From NCBI GenBank assembly GCA_026826555.1, contig JAKSZT010054458.1:589481-653480 (forward strand): a DNA stretch of 64,000 nt, written 5' to 3'. This document shows positions 19,900-32,589 of this stretch, piece after piece. The notes under the pieces are model-generated. The model did no database searches. It had not been told where the DNA came from and saw only the letters and a list, made by a program, of their open reading frames with translations. The translations under genes and the position numbers were made by a program. Source of the stretch: Tolypeutes matacus (Eukaryota; Chordata; Mammalia; Cingulata; Chlamyphoridae). The stretch's first letter is position 1. Each line of letters opens with the position of its first letter.

Positions 19900-22800
19900 G
19901 TATATCCTCACTGCTGAAAACAGCTAAAATGGTCAGTTAGTAGAAGAGAAAACCTCATCTTAACAGCCTCAAAGATATGCAAGGTAAAAAATTATCAGGA
20001 TAAAATCTTAAGAGAAGGTGAGAACGTAGAAAAGTGTAGTACTGAAACCGAATTTTCCCTTGAAGACATTTGTGAAATTTGAGGAGTTCAGTTTTGCAGA
20101 AGCCATCGAAAACATAGCAGGGGTGTAAAAGACACAAGCCCAGTGACCAGCCAAAGCTGAAGCATCTAAAAGGAGTCCTTATCCCATAAAATTGGTACCC
20201 AAAAGGCATTTACTCTCAGTGAAGGAGAGCTTAACTTGCTTTTCCATCCATTCCCCCAGGGGACTACACGAATGTTTTCTTTGTGGGTTCTGAGCATCAC
20301 AAAGAGAAAAAAAAATGGCCTAGAAGTTATGTAGCCCAAATGCACACTTGCCTGGGTGACTCAGGGAACTGCTAATAGTAAATTTAAAGTGATCCTAGGG
20401 AGCGGATGTGGCTCTAGCTGTTAAGTGCCTTCTTCCCGTGTGGGAGGTCCCAGGTTTGGTCCCTGGGATAGGTCCCCGGTGCCTCCTAGAATACCAAACA
20501 AATGAGAAAAACCAACCCAGTAGAGCTGATGTGGCTCAGTGGTTGAGCACTGGCTTCTTATATACGAGGTCCTGGGTTCAATCTCCAGCCTTGGTACCTC
20601 AAGAAAAAAAAATTTTTTTTTAATGATCCTAGCCTGTTAGGTATTCCCAGATGCTTAGCAGAAGTAAACATAGCTCATCTGTAAGGAAATTCACCTTTAT
20701 CTTAGGCCTCAAAGAATTTACTCAAATTATTTTATGAGGAAAGTTAACAGCTCACAAAAGCTGAAACTAATGTACCACAAGCGAGATCAGCAAAACCATA
20801 CCCTGAAATAATTCAGCTACTGGAATTATTAAACACATAATATGAAGTAACTATGCTTACTAAAGAAATATGCTCAGGGAGTAAGAGATTCAAAAGAATA
20901 CCCAAATTTGGAAAAATAACTTCATAGAGCTGGATGTAAATATTTATGATTGAAATTAAGAACTCAGTCAATTGAAGGAATTGACAGCAGATTAGAAACA
21001 GAATTATTGAATTGAAAGACAATTCACAAGAAATTATTCAGAAATCAGTTCTGAGAGGCAAAGAGATAGAATATGTCAAAGAGGGTTCAGAATGGTTTTC
21101 TAGATAGGCTTTGCTATTGTTTGGTAAGTTTCAAATCAAGCTGTATAATATAACATCTAATCGATTTTATAATAAAGCTTTTTATTTCTGAAAAAAGAGA
21201 AAAGGCTAGCAAGAAAGAAATTTGGAATACAGAATGATACAAATGAGGTTTTACAGTATATTGTTAATGAGAGTCCCAGAAGGAAAGGAGAGAAAAAATG
21301 ATGCAGAGTCAATATTTGAAGAGGGAAAAGCTAAGACCTTTGCAGAATTCATGAGAAATGCCAGAGTAGAACAGCCAGAGAAAAAAGACTTAATACTGTC
21401 AAGAAATATAGACTGACTTCTCAACAGCAAAGTAGAAGCCAGTGGACAATGGAATTATAGTTAGTGTACCAAGAGAAAATAGCTATCCACCTATAATTTG
21501 TGTATGCCTTATAAGAATAAAAATCTCTTTGAGGAAAGAGGGTGAAATATAATGTGAAAGTTGACACCAGTAGAGCCTCATTAAAGAAATTCCAAAGGAG
21601 AATAAAAGTGATTCCAGATGTCAGATACACGCAAAGGACACATAGCAAAGCAAGTGATTAATATAGAATTGGAAAGCATAATCTTGAAACTAGGATAGAG
21701 GGAAAATGTGGAAAGAGAAAAGGCAAGAAAGAAGGGAAAAAGTTATTTAGAGCACAAAAATAAAGTAGTAGATTTAAACCCAAATATTTAAGTAGCTAAA
21801 ATGAACAAATTGTCAGAATGGATTTGAGTACAACCACTTGTTATTTATATGAGACAAAAGATAAGGAAACAAAAAGTTGACAGGAAAAGAATGGAAAAAT
21901 ATATAACGTAAAATAGTAACCAGTCAAAATTGATCTAAAGATTCAACGCAATGTCTATCAAAATTCCAGCTGGCTTTGCATAAATTGACAAGCTGATCTA
22001 AAATTCATAAGTGGACCCAGAATAGCCAAAACAATCATGAACAGAAAGAACAAAGTTGAAGGACTCATACTTCCAGATTTCAAAACTTACTGCAAAGCTA
22101 CAATAATCAAGATAATGTGGTACTGGATAAGGAAAGACATGTTGACCAGGGGATTAGAATTGAAAATCCAGAAATAAACTCATGTTTATAGTCAGCTGAT
22201 TTTTGACAAGGATGACAAACCATTCAATGAGGAAATAATAATCTGATCAGTAATTGATACTGGGACAATTGAATATCCACATGTAAAAGAATAAACTTCA
22301 ACCCCTACCCCACGCCATATACAAAAATTAACTCAAAATGAATCAGAGACCCTAAACTATAAAACTCTTATAAGAAAACATGGGTATAAATCTTCATGAC
22401 CTTGGAATTAGACAATTTTTTATATATAACACAAAAACACAGGACCAAAGAAAAGCAGATAAATTGGATGTCATACACATTTGAAACTTCTTCAAAGGAC
22501 ATTCTCAAGAAAGTGAAAAGCTAACCCATAGAATGGGAGAAGATATTTGCAAATCATATCTGATAAAAGAATTTTTGCCTAGAGAATACAGTGATATCTT
22601 ACCATTCCATAATAAAGAGGCAAACCAATAAAAGATGGGCAAAATATCTGAATATTGTTTTCTCAAAAGAAAATACACAAATGGGCAATAAACAAGCAAA
22701 TAGATTCTCAGTATTGTTAGTCATCAGGGAAATGTAAACGAAAACCACAATGAGATATCGCTTCACACTCACTAGGATAACTGTAATACAAAAGATATTA

Positions 22801-23515
22801 GTGTTGGTGAAGATGTGGAAAAATTGGAGCCCTTGTGCAATGCTGATGAAAATGTAAAATGGCACACCTGCTTTGGAAAACAGTTCCTGGCAGTTTCCTC
22901 AAAAGGTTAAATAGAAACTTACCATATGACCCAGCAGTTCCACTCCTAGGTATATATAGAAGAGAAATGAAAACATATATTCACAGAAATACTTATACAT
23001 GAATGTTCATAGCAGCATTATAAAAGTTGAAAGGATTCAAATGTTCGTCAACTGATGAATGGATAAAAAATATGTGGTATAGCCATACAATGGATGTTAT
23101 TCAGCAATAAAAAGAAATGAAGTACTGATATATGCTACAACATGCATGGATAAACCTAGAAAACTTTGTTAAGTGACAGAAGCCAGTCACAAAGAACTAC
23201 ATACTGAATGATTCCATTTATATGAAATATCTAGAACAAGCAAATTTTTAGAGACAATGTAGATTCATGGTTGCCTAGGGCTTGGAAAGGGGGTGGGTGT
23301 TGAGAGGAAATGGGGAGTAACTGCTAACGAATACTGAGTTTTTTTTTGGGGGGGGATGATGAGAATGTTCTAAAATTGATTGTAGAGATGGCTGCACACC
23401 TCTGAATATGCTAAAAAACCATTGAACTGTACACTTCAAATGGGTGAAATGTATGGCATGTGAATTATATCTTAATAAAGATGTTATAACAAAAACAGCT
23501 ACCTACCAAATTTCT
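19900..23515 (+). mobile_element. Ancient L1 (L1M/HAL1-like), plus strand
   Basis: The 5' and ORF1-like part (about 20640-21780) has 'ttctcaacagcaaagtagaa' and 'gttagtgtaccaagagaaaa'. It passes at about 21900-21950 directly into the late ORF2 region, with landmarks such as 'gatctaaaattcataagtgg' and 'tccagatttcaaaacttac'. It then runs to the 3' end, 'gaactgtacacttcaaatgg' and 'ttatatcttaataaag'. The endonuclease and most of the RT are absent. All frames are broken. Confidence 0.75.
20397..20620 (+). mobile_element. Dimeric DAS-type SINE
   Basis: Two heads in the same orientation lie at about 20399 ('gggagcggatgtggctcta') and 20522 ('gagctgatgtggctcagtgg'), joined by an A-rich linker. Each has its own box B-like core. 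'tgatccta' occurs at both ends (20390-20397 and 20624-20631), so the dimer looks like one insertion event. Confidence 0.85.
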
Positions 23516-24089
23516 TTAAGTAATTAAAAGATTTTTTAAGTAACCAAAAGAAAGCTTTGTATATATATTAATATCAGACAATATAGACTTACAAAGTAGA
23601 CGAAACATTGCTAGTGCTAGAGTGTCTCATTGCAAGGATAAAAGATGAAACACATAAGGAAGATATGACTCTTTTAAATTTACTGTATTTAATATCAAAT
23701 AATATCAAATATGAAGCAAGAATTGATAAATCAAATTCTCAGTTACAGTGAGTGATTTAACTTACCCCCTTAGTAAATAATAAGTAGACAAAGTAAAGAA
23801 GAATGAGGTAAGTAATTTGAAAAACATGATTACACTCAACTAAATGATATATAGAGCATTGTTTCTAACAAATGTTTCAAGGTATTGCTAGTGCACAAGA
23901 CCTATCATTGCTGGAATTAAAGTAGTGTTTAATAAAAAAATAAGTTTGTATTAAGTAAAATAATAAAGTCCTATGTTTAGAAACCAAGAAATATGTTTAA
24001 TAACTCATGCGTCAAAGAAGAAATCTTAGTGGAATAACCAAATTTAGGAGATGCAACTAAAGCAGTAGCTTAGATAAATGTGAATAAAG

Positions 24090-24430
24090 TCTTCCAAATC
24101 TCAATGGCTTAAAACATTTTTCATATTTCATGGCTATGGGTCATGAAGATGGGTCAATTGTTGCAGGTCTGTTTGTCTTTGGTTCTGTTCCAAATGGGTC
24201 TTTTCTTTCCCAGATCCATGCTGAAACAGCAGAGCTTTTATATGGGGCATGCTCATTCACAATGGCAGAGGGAAAGAGAAAGAGGCTGCGCCAAACCATA
24301 TAATTGTATTTGAAGTTGCTGCTTAGATGAGATATGCTTTATGTCTGTTTGCTCACATTCCCTCGGCTAAAGCAAATCACATGGTCAAGTTTATGGGTTG
24401 GGAATGAAACTTTCAAAAGACATGAAAGAC
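24090..24430 (-). repeat. Old interspersed repeat, possibly MLT1/MaLR-like
   Basis: 'caatggcttaaaacattttt' and 'gctaaagcaaatcacatggt' recall widespread antisense MaLR-type or similar old elements. The family is uncertain. Confidence 0.4.
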
Positions 24431-25639
24431 AGTAATAATGTATTGGTATGCATAGTCTTCTAACCTAGGGAATTAGGACAGTATAGAATACAATCTACTA
24501 TAGAATTCATCTCAAGAAATCAGAAAAAGAATTAGCAAGATATACCCTTGTAAAAGTATATGGAAGGAAATAAAGAGCAGAATTTAATGTATTAGTTCTA
24601 ACATACACTGCATGCTAAATTTTAAAGGAAAGTGTGCATATTATAGCCACACTTTAGAATTTATTATAGAATTAAAAGTGGGATTTAATTAAAGTCCATG
24701 CAGTATTTTTAGACCATTTGAATAAGACATTTAGATTAGGACAAATATCTAGGAAAATATAACTTGCAAGACTGACTAGCAAAGAAATGGAATATCTGAA
24801 TAATGCTATAATCATTTTCCAAAATCTTCAAACTAAGATATAGCTCCAAATCTAGATACATGACTTATATTAACAGTTCTTCTAAAATTTGTAGAAATTG
24901 TTCCAGTCATGCACCGATATTTCCAGAGAATAGAGAGAAGAGTAAATACTTAAATATTTGTTGAGTGAATGAAAAGAAAAGAAAAGAAGGGAACACTTCA
25001 CTCATTTTATGATATGTACATAACCTTGATACTGATACCTGACTAGAACATGTGCGGGAAATTATAGAGCAATCTAACTAATTAATATAGGTATAACAAG
25101 TAAATACTTAGTAAACCAAATTTAGCAATGTTTTATATATTTATATAAGTAGGAGTGATTCCATTAGTACAAGTGGATTTTACATTAGAAAAATCAGTGC
25201 ATTTCACATTAGTAAGTTAAAGATTGCACACTTCATTAAATGGAGAAAATTAATTTGGTGAAAGTCAATATGCATGCACAAGAAATTTAGGAACATAAGA
25301 ATAAAAGGGAGTTTCTTTAACTGCATAAAGGGTCTGCAAAATCCCCTCCAAAACAAACTTAGATCATTCTAAATGGTGAAATGTTGAAGCTAACTTCTTG
25401 TGATCAGGGATAAGACAAAGATGCTCGCTCTCCAGATATATTGGATGTTTTCTTGCAAGGGAGAATAGGGTAAGGAATGGAAAGGAAATGTGAATTTATT
25501 GTGTAAATAGTAAAGTCAAAAGAATTTTACAGGTGAGTTGTTAGAATTAGAATTTAATGTTTTGTAGATAAAAATTATTTTTTCAAAAATCCAGAGTTTC
25601 TGCAGTTATTTGGAAATAGTAATAATCATGAAGAGCCTA

Positions 25640-26180
25640 GGAAAATGTATTTGCTGTGTCTGCTGAACAGCACAACTTTATTGCCTCATAGTTCTTTAGG
25701 TCAGAACTTAGGTGGGTTAAGCTGGTTTCTCTGCTCTGAGTTCTCAAATGACCAAAATCAAGATGTTTGCCAACCTGGGCTTTTATTTGGAGGTTCTATG
25801 GGAGAATCTGCTTCTAAGCTCATTCATATTGTTTGCAGAATTCATTTCCTTGTCCCCATAGGGCTGAGATTCACATTTCCTTCTTGGCTGTCAGTTGGGA
25901 GGCTGTCTCAGCTCATTAAGGGCACCTGTGTTCCTTATCAAATTGCCTGTCTTCAAGCCAGCAACATCACATCCAGTCCTCATACTTTTTCTCTCGTTCT
26001 TCCTGAAACTGGAGAAGGTTCTCTGGATAACCCAGGATACCTCTCTGATTAGTAAGGTTACCTCTCTGATTAGTAATGTTAATTACACCTGCAAAGTCCT
26101 TTTTGTCACGCAAGGTAATATTCACATGTTGCAGGTATTAGGGCATGGACTTCTGGAGTGCCATTCTGTCTACGTAGGAT
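25640..26180 (-). repeat. Old interspersed repeat, LTR- or DNA-element-like
   Basis: 'cagcacaactttattgcctc', 'atagttctttaggtcagaa' and 'gaatctgcttctaagctca' belong to a very common mammalian repeat pattern. The 135-residue open frame here (25645-26052) is part of it and not a gene. The name was not assigned. Confidence 0.45.
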
Positions 26181-27292
26181 AGATTACAAAGGATGTTCCA
26201 GACCTTTTAGGGGGAGTATTGTAAAACTTGAGAGATATTAGTGAGGACATAAATAAGAAGGGAGATACTAATCTTCATGTTTTGAAAGATGGTAGTTCTC
26301 TCCAAATTGATTCAAAATTACATCATATTTTGTTTGTTTTTAAGGAACTCAAGCTGATTGTAAAATTCATATGGAAGTATAAGGAGCAAGAAACCCAACC
26401 ACACTTTTAAGAACTAAGACTGTTAACTTGTTTTACCCAGATTAAATGTGTAAGATAGACCAAAAGAATTGAATAGATAGTCCAGAAATAGTTGCTTGCA
26501 TACATGTAGACCAGATGGGGTTACAGATAATCAGGATACGATTTAATTTTTGATAAATGGTTTTGGGAAAATTGTGTGTGTCTTGGAGAATGAAATTAGA
26601 CCTCTACTGTATACTGTCATTCAAACCTATTCTAGTGAAAGATAAAAGCATAAAACTGTTAAAAGATAATATAATGGTCAAAGAGCTTCATGACCTCAGA
26701 GTAGGGCAAGATTAAGTGGACACAAAAAGCACAATCTTACAGGAAAAGATCAATAAATTAAACATTAAGAACATAGTTCACCAAGTAAAAAAATAGGTTT
26801 TCTATTCATGATTTGATCTCATAAAACAAAAGGTATAAAGTACAAATAAAAAAGATTTTAAAAATATATAAAAAATCAGTACTTTTTAATAATTATCACA
26901 TATTGAAGTGATAGAATGGGTTAAGTAAAATTAAAATTTTATCTTTTTTAGTGTGACTGCTGGAAAATTTTGTTTATGAATGTGGCTTTTATTATATTTC
27001 TGTTGGGCAGCAGAACTAGAGAAACTTGGACTTGTTCATCAGGAGCAATATATAAAAATACTTTTGGCAGAATTATCATTTTCACAAATTGGAAACAATT
27101 CAAATGTCCATCAGCAGTAGTTTGGATATGTTATAGTAATCAACATGATGCTATATGGAAGTGAAAATGAATGACAATGTCACGTGAAAGAAGTGAGGTT
27201 AAGACAAATGATATACGTAGGATGTGTTTTGGGGAGACATATACACACACATATAAAGAAGAGCCAGAAATGATTATCACTTAAGTCATTTT

Positions 27293-27905
27293 TGTGGGGA
27301 CTAGTGTAGCCAGATTTTCTCTAGGTTCTTGGCTAAGCTACAAGAAATGAATTTCGAGAGCTAGCCGGGTGAGTTAGGCCAGTAATTTATTAAGGAATGG
27401 AGAGAAGAGAAATGGGAGAAAATAACAGATCATGGGGCCTAGGTAGAGAGGAAGGGACTGAAGAGTGATAAAGAGGGCCGATTTACAGACTGCAATTCCC
27501 CATTTCAGATTATAAATACCCAGGTCTACTTGGCGTGTTCATCATGGGCGGGGAGGGCGGGCAGAAGATGAGAGCAGGGATTAAAAGGCAAGGGGGTGGA
27601 TCAAAAGGCAAGAGAAGGGCAGTTCGGCCTTTGTGCTTGCTTTTTGAACCATTAATTATTCCGCCCCTTTGCTAATGATGGGAGGAGTCACAGCTGTTTG
27701 CTGTTTTGATTGATTACCCCACCCACCAATCCCCCAGGAGGGCCCAATGATAGGGGCCCTAGAGAATACCTGGGGTTTCTCCTGGCTTCCAGAGGAAATC
27801 TTGCAAGTTCTTCCAGCACCCATCTTGGAGGTACAGATATCCACGTGGACTTCTTGCCAGGTTCCAGATCCATCTATTGATTCCCTAACTAGCCTGTTTC
27901 ACTAG
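27293..27905 (-). mobile_element. Solo LTR of an endogenous retrovirus, minus strand
   Basis: On the minus strand there is a GC-rich U3, a TATA-like 'tatttataatc' (around 27510-27520), an AATAAA (complement at 27388-27393) about 125 bases downstream, and an end '...tccccaca' at 27293. The other end near 27900 is approximate ('tgaaacaggc' on the minus strand). No internal viral genes lie next to it. The host ancient L1 continues on both sides. A clear target duplication was not found. Confidence 0.65.
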
Positions 27906-28020
27906 GATTTAGGTTTCTAATACACTCCCAGTGTTAAATTTCTGGAGGTGGTTACATAAGTATTCTGAGTAAATTGGACATAAATGTTTCATTTTTCTGT
28001 ATTATATATTTCATAATAAA

Positions 28021-29145
28021 AACAAAAGCTAGAGTGAATAGAGATGGGCAGGACAAGAAGGCTATTCCTAGAAAGAAGGCAAGCCAAAACCACTTTTACA
28101 CTTCTCAAATTCAGGATGGTTCCTTGGGCTTAAATCATGCTAGTCTGAGCCTGTCTGTTTCTTGGTATTCAGCTGTTTTATCTTCCTGTCTAGTGGTCTG
28201 CTTGGGATGGTGTTGTGAATGTGTACAATGTTGAAGCCTTTGTTTACAGAGAATGTACAAATAGGGCATCTCTCCCAGCTATATGCTGGTGGGCTTTTGC
28301 ATCTTGTCACTCAGATTGCTGGCTGGCCTCTGGATTCATGAGGGTCAGGAATTTCCTGTCTCCTATCTCTTGCATTTGAATCTGCAAAACAATGGAGAGA
28401 AACCAGTATAACCAATTCCTCTAATTGTAATTTCTGCCAAAGCTGTTAGTGTGAAAAACCAGAGATGCTCAAGCCCTGTCTGCAGTCCTTTCAGGAAGAA
28501 CCTTCAGATTGGAAGCTTCTGAATCACATTAGTCAATCTCATTTTTAGGTTCATGGCATTTGCTTTTGTACAGTATGTCAGCTTTGTCCAGTATGTCTGG
28601 AGTACTAGCAAATGAACTTAAATTTATCACTGGGTGTCTAGTCCAATTCTCAAGTTACCCTGGGATTTACTGGCTTTGTTTGAGAGGACATATCTAGTTG
28701 CTGGATGATCATGACCATTAGCAGGAACATTGTTGAAGATACACAGGAGGTGGGCTTGCTCTTCTGCTTTGACCCAATGTTTTGTAATTTTTGGGACCCT
28801 GAAGCCTTGGGAAACCTGATGGCTGACATTCTCTCTGACTTCCTATTTCATTGTTTCCTGCCACTATTATCCTTGCAAATGGAGGCAGACCCTGTCTGAA
28901 TATGTTGCCTATGGTGAGAGGAACTTCTATTGTGGTAGAGTCTTTAATAAATGAAAATCATAAATAGGTAGAGTCTTGCTAAGAAGAGGCATAAACTGCC
29001 ACTTTATTCCCCCCTCCCCACCAGCATCTAAATCAGATCTTTTGCTACACACTAGAGAAGAACATCAAGTTGAGAACTTGCCTGGCAAAGCTGGGACCTT
29101 TTGTGTGTGTGTATGTAAAATAATCTTGAAGGACAATTAAAATAT
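28021..29145. other. Intronic, nothing recognised
   Basis: Mixed-composition sequence. Short open frames (27974-28234, 28705-28899) show no protein-like pattern. Confidence 0.45.
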
Positions 29146-29149
29146 AAAC

Positions 29150-29790
29150 CTCACACAGAGAATTTCAGCTTTACTCTTATCTCCCCAAATACCCAAATAT
29201 ACCAATTTTAACATGTTGCCACATTTGTTTGTATATTCATAATTGTCTTTCCATGTATCACTTCATCCAGCTATCAGCCCAGTTTCTAAACACTTGAGTG
29301 TAGGTTGTGTACATCATGCCGCTTGAACACTTAATACAGCCTGTACATTTCCTAAGAACAAGTATATTCGCTTATGTAACCTCCTTAACTGCAGTAACTA
29401 AGTTCAAGAACAATATAAAGCTTACAGTCTATATTCCAATTTTTTCATATGTTCTGATTCTTTTTTTTTTTTTTAAAGGAGGTACAGGGATTGAACCCAG
29501 GACCTCATACATGGGAAGCAGGTGCTCAACCACTGAGCTACATCCACTCCCCATAATGTCCTTTTGAGCATTTTCCCCCTCTTAGCTACCATCTTGCATT
29601 TAATTTTCATTGTCTCTTCAGTTGCTTTTTTTTTTTTTTTTTTTTTAATTGTGGAAACATGTATATAGAACACAAACTTTTCCATCTCAATCCAAGTGTT
29701 CCTTCAGTGGGATTAATCACATTCACAATGTTGCAGTACCCTCACCACCTTCCATTACTAAAACTTCCTGGGGCCTATTCTTGACCAGGA
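29150..29790 (-). repeat. L1 3' UTR-type sequence, split by a SINE
   Basis: 'aacatgttgccacatttgt', 'cctaagaacaagtatattcg' and, after a T-run, 'gtggaaacatgtatatagaa' with 'cattcacaatgttgcagtac' are typical of old L1 3' ends read in antisense. Probably two separate pieces joined at about 29620. Confidence 0.55.
29460..29554 (-). mobile_element. DAS-type SINE, short form
   Basis: Minus-strand head 'gtggatgtagctcagtgg', box B-like 'gggttcaatccctg' and T-run tail on the plus strand (29460-29474). Confidence 0.92.
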
Positions 29791-30810
29791 GTCAATTTAT
29801 GTGCAAATTCCACTGATAATATGATTATGGGCCCAAACTACCCTGACCTTCATATGGGGATCATTCCTCTACGTTATAGGATTGTAAAGACATAAGAAAA
29901 CTGTAAAAGACACCGAATGTGTGAAGGAAGAACAATATGGTAATATGTGACCAGGAACAATGAGACAAATGGATGGGGAGACCAGGAATTCTAAAAATAC
30001 AGGAGCTTGGGCAGTTTTACATTGACATTGACTCATCAAAGTGCAGCCTGTGGAGTTCTTCCCAGGTATCACAGTGCCAAAAAATCCTTAATATTTTTGT
30101 GTTATGTATTCTTTTAAAATATATAACTTCTTAGTTCCTCATCCACATACCTTACCCTGAAAGACTTCCTTAGATCACTTTCTTCTGCAGAGCAACAAGA
30201 GGCTTCACATCAAATGTAGTCAATGTCTCAATGTAGAAATGGGTTTGCTCTAGACTTCTTCCTGCTGGACAAATAAGTGAATAAGGAAAAACAATTTCAA
30301 GTCCTGCCTCACAGTTTAAATTCCAGCCACAATCCTTTGCACAAGTCAGTTCCTTATTTTAACACATGCTTGAAGCAAGGTAACCAGGGATTCATGTATT
30401 AACATAATTTAGTGCTTGCTGTGTGCCTGATATTATGCTGGGAATGTGAACAAAATTATTGAAAATGCAATCTCCAAGTAATTTGTAGTGATGGCACTGA
30501 TAAATCAGAAAATCTAGGCAATAGATAACTGTGATTGACTACCAAATTAAGATACAAGCCTATTGATAAACAGGAAAAAAGAAATTTACTGAGCTACCTT
30601 GATGGAACAGTTGGGGTAAAAAGTCTGAGTAAGATGAACAAGTGGAAATATGAGTGTACTAGAGTCACATATATGTAAGTGTATTGCACTCAAATAATGA
30701 AGCTTGGTATGAGGTATTGGAGAAATCTTCCAGTACCTGAAGGAAGATACGGAGTCAAGGCATAGGGTAGAAGTATGGTGGTACTATATTAATATATAAA
30801 TTTTTCCTTT
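29791..30810. other. Intronic, nothing recognised
   Basis: No coding signal. No repeat family was recognised with confidence. Confidence 0.45.
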
Positions 30811-30811
30811 T

Positions 30812-31378
30812 TAAAAAATCTATTTTTATTACAGAAGCTGTGAACTTAAAAAACAATCATGCACATGCGTAGAATTCCCATACAACACCCCTTCACCAAC
30901 ACACCACACCATTGTGGAACATTTGTTACAGATTATGAGGTAATATCAGACTATTACCACTAACTATGGTCCATAGTGTACATTTGGCATATTTTTCCCA
31001 TACCTCCCTATTATTGACACAATACATCTTTGGCGTTGATGCAAGAATATTTCAGCATTACTGTTAACTATAGTTCATAGGTTACATTTTATTTTTCCTG
31101 TTCTTCTCCACATTCTCACCACCCTGCAATGGTGATGTACATCTGTTCTAATTCACAGATGGACATTCTTGCATTTGTGCTATTAACCACAATTCTCATC
31201 CACCTCTGGGTTCACTGTGTTATTCAGTCCCTAGAGCATTCTCTAGCTTTCTTTCAGTTCACCTTTACATCCCTAGACTACCCTTTTCAGCCATAATCCA
31301 TTTATAAACCAGCTGCTGCTCACTGTAATGAATTACCATCAACTCTATCCATTTCCACACTTTTTCAGTTAAGTTGTA
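30812..31378 (-). repeat. L1 3' UTR-like tract, second copy
   Basis: The stretch matches 4350-4910 closely and in the same order ('agaattcccatacaacac', 'gtggaacatttgttacagat', 'cttttcagccataatcc'). It is truncated before the ORF2 part. Confidence 0.65.
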
Positions 31379-31388
31379 TATTAATATA

Positions 31389-31790
31389 TATATGTTTTAA
31401 AGATTTATTTCTCCCTCCTCCCCCACATTGTTTTTACACTCTGTCTCCTCTTTGTCCACTTGCTGTGTGTTCTTCTGCGTCTGTTTGTCATCTCCTTAGG
31501 CAGCACCGGGAACCGATTCTGGGACCTTCCGGAGTGGGAAACGAGCTCAGGCTCTTGCGCCACCTCAGCTCCCTGGTCTGCTGCGTCTCTTATTGTCTCT
31601 CCTCTGTGTCTGTCTTTGTTGCATCATCTTGCTGTGCCAGCTTTCCACACGGGCCAGCACTCCTGTGCTCCTGCACAGGCTAGCCGTCTGCGTGGGTCTC
31701 CTTGCCTTTACCAGGAGGCCCTGGGAGGCGAACCCTGGACCTCCTGTATGGTAGATGGGAGCCCAGTCGATTGAACCACATATACTTCCC
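31389..31790 (-). mobile_element. Dimeric DAS-type SINE
   Basis: On the minus strand, one tRNA-like head lies at about 31785-31705. A second, 'gagctgaggtggcgcaagag', lies near 31572. Spacer sequences with 'gacacagaggagagacaat' type motifs and an AAATAAATC-type tail complete the element. 'ttaatatat' occurs at both ends (31380-31388 and 31791-31799). Confidence 0.85.
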
Positions 31791-31939
31791 TTAATATATT
31801 TTTAAATAATGGGAAGTATTAGAACATTTTACATGGCAATGGGAATGGTCCAGTGGAAAGGGAGAGTTGAAGATGCAGAAGAGAGCAGACAACAGGGTTT
31901 AGTTCTTGAGAATATGAGACTGGATAGGATACAGAACAT

Positions 31940-32205
31940 GTAGGTCAGGGATTTTCAACCTTGGACTATCTACATTTTGATTGGATAATTTTTGTTGTGA
32001 GAGCTCTACTGTATTTCTTTTTTTTTTTTTTTTTTTCTCTACTGTATTTCTTAGCATGTTTAGTAGTAGTGCCTGTGGCCTCTCCCCACTAGATAGCTGT
32101 AGCACCCCTCTACCCTTGTGACAATGAAAAATGTCTCCAGACTTTGCCAAATGTCTGGGACATGAGGAAGTTTGCAAAATCTCGATATCAGCGAACCACT
32201 GATAC
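31940..32205 (-). repeat. MER-type nonautonomous DNA transposon (hAT-like)
   Basis: The element belongs to the same family as 14540-14778. Ends read 'cagtggttcgctgat' and, on the other side, 'gggattttcaaccttgg'. It contains a poly(T)-only insertion at 32020-32036. Confidence 0.6.
32004..32052 (-). repeat. Poly(A)-only insertion with 16-bp target duplication
   Basis: 'ctctactgtatttctt' occurs at 32004-32019 and again at 32037-32052, separated by 17 T's and nothing else. This is the outline of a target-primed retroinsertion that kept only tail sequence. Confidence 0.7.
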
Positions 32206-32589
32206 ATAAGTATTGGCCTTTCAGAGTGACCCTGTTCTTTTCCTCAGAGGAAGAAAGTGAACATGGGTACGAGTACGTTTGTAGATTTAAGGTGGAAATA
32301 TGAGGAAGTTGCCTTCTCGTGATTTAGCCTTTCTCAGTTCACTATGGGTCCATGTGTCTGGTGGAAGGGTCAGATAGTGAAAAAGATAAAAAGTCATTTT
32401 TGTAAAATGGGAGATCAAGATGATTAGAAAAATAAAAGATTCCTAGTAAAGAGTAGGAGACTAGAGGCTATTTCTTTTGGAAAAATTATACTTGAGAGGC
32501 TTCAGACCAAAGAGACCAGTCTCAGGAAGATGGATAAAGGTATGAAGGTTATCACTGATTGATTTCTAAAACTGATGGATAAAGTAACC

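Larger units (their letters stand above)
23530..28020 (+). mobile_element. Ancient L1 (L1M-like), plus strand, with later insertions
   Basis: The early ORF2 region reads through 23530-24090 ('caatatagacttacaaagta', 'acactcaactaaatgat'). The RT region follows (24690-25600). The late ORF2 is at 26180-27290 ('aagctgattgtaaaattcat', 'caattcaaatgtccatcag') and the 3' end at about 27905-28020. It is interrupted by repeats at 24090-24430 and 25640-26180 and by an LTR at 27293-27905. Strongly decayed. Confidence 0.65.

Noticed and set aside
25645..26052. 135-residue plus-strand open frame
   Set aside because: Lies within a common old interspersed repeat. No domain, and no splice or promoter context.
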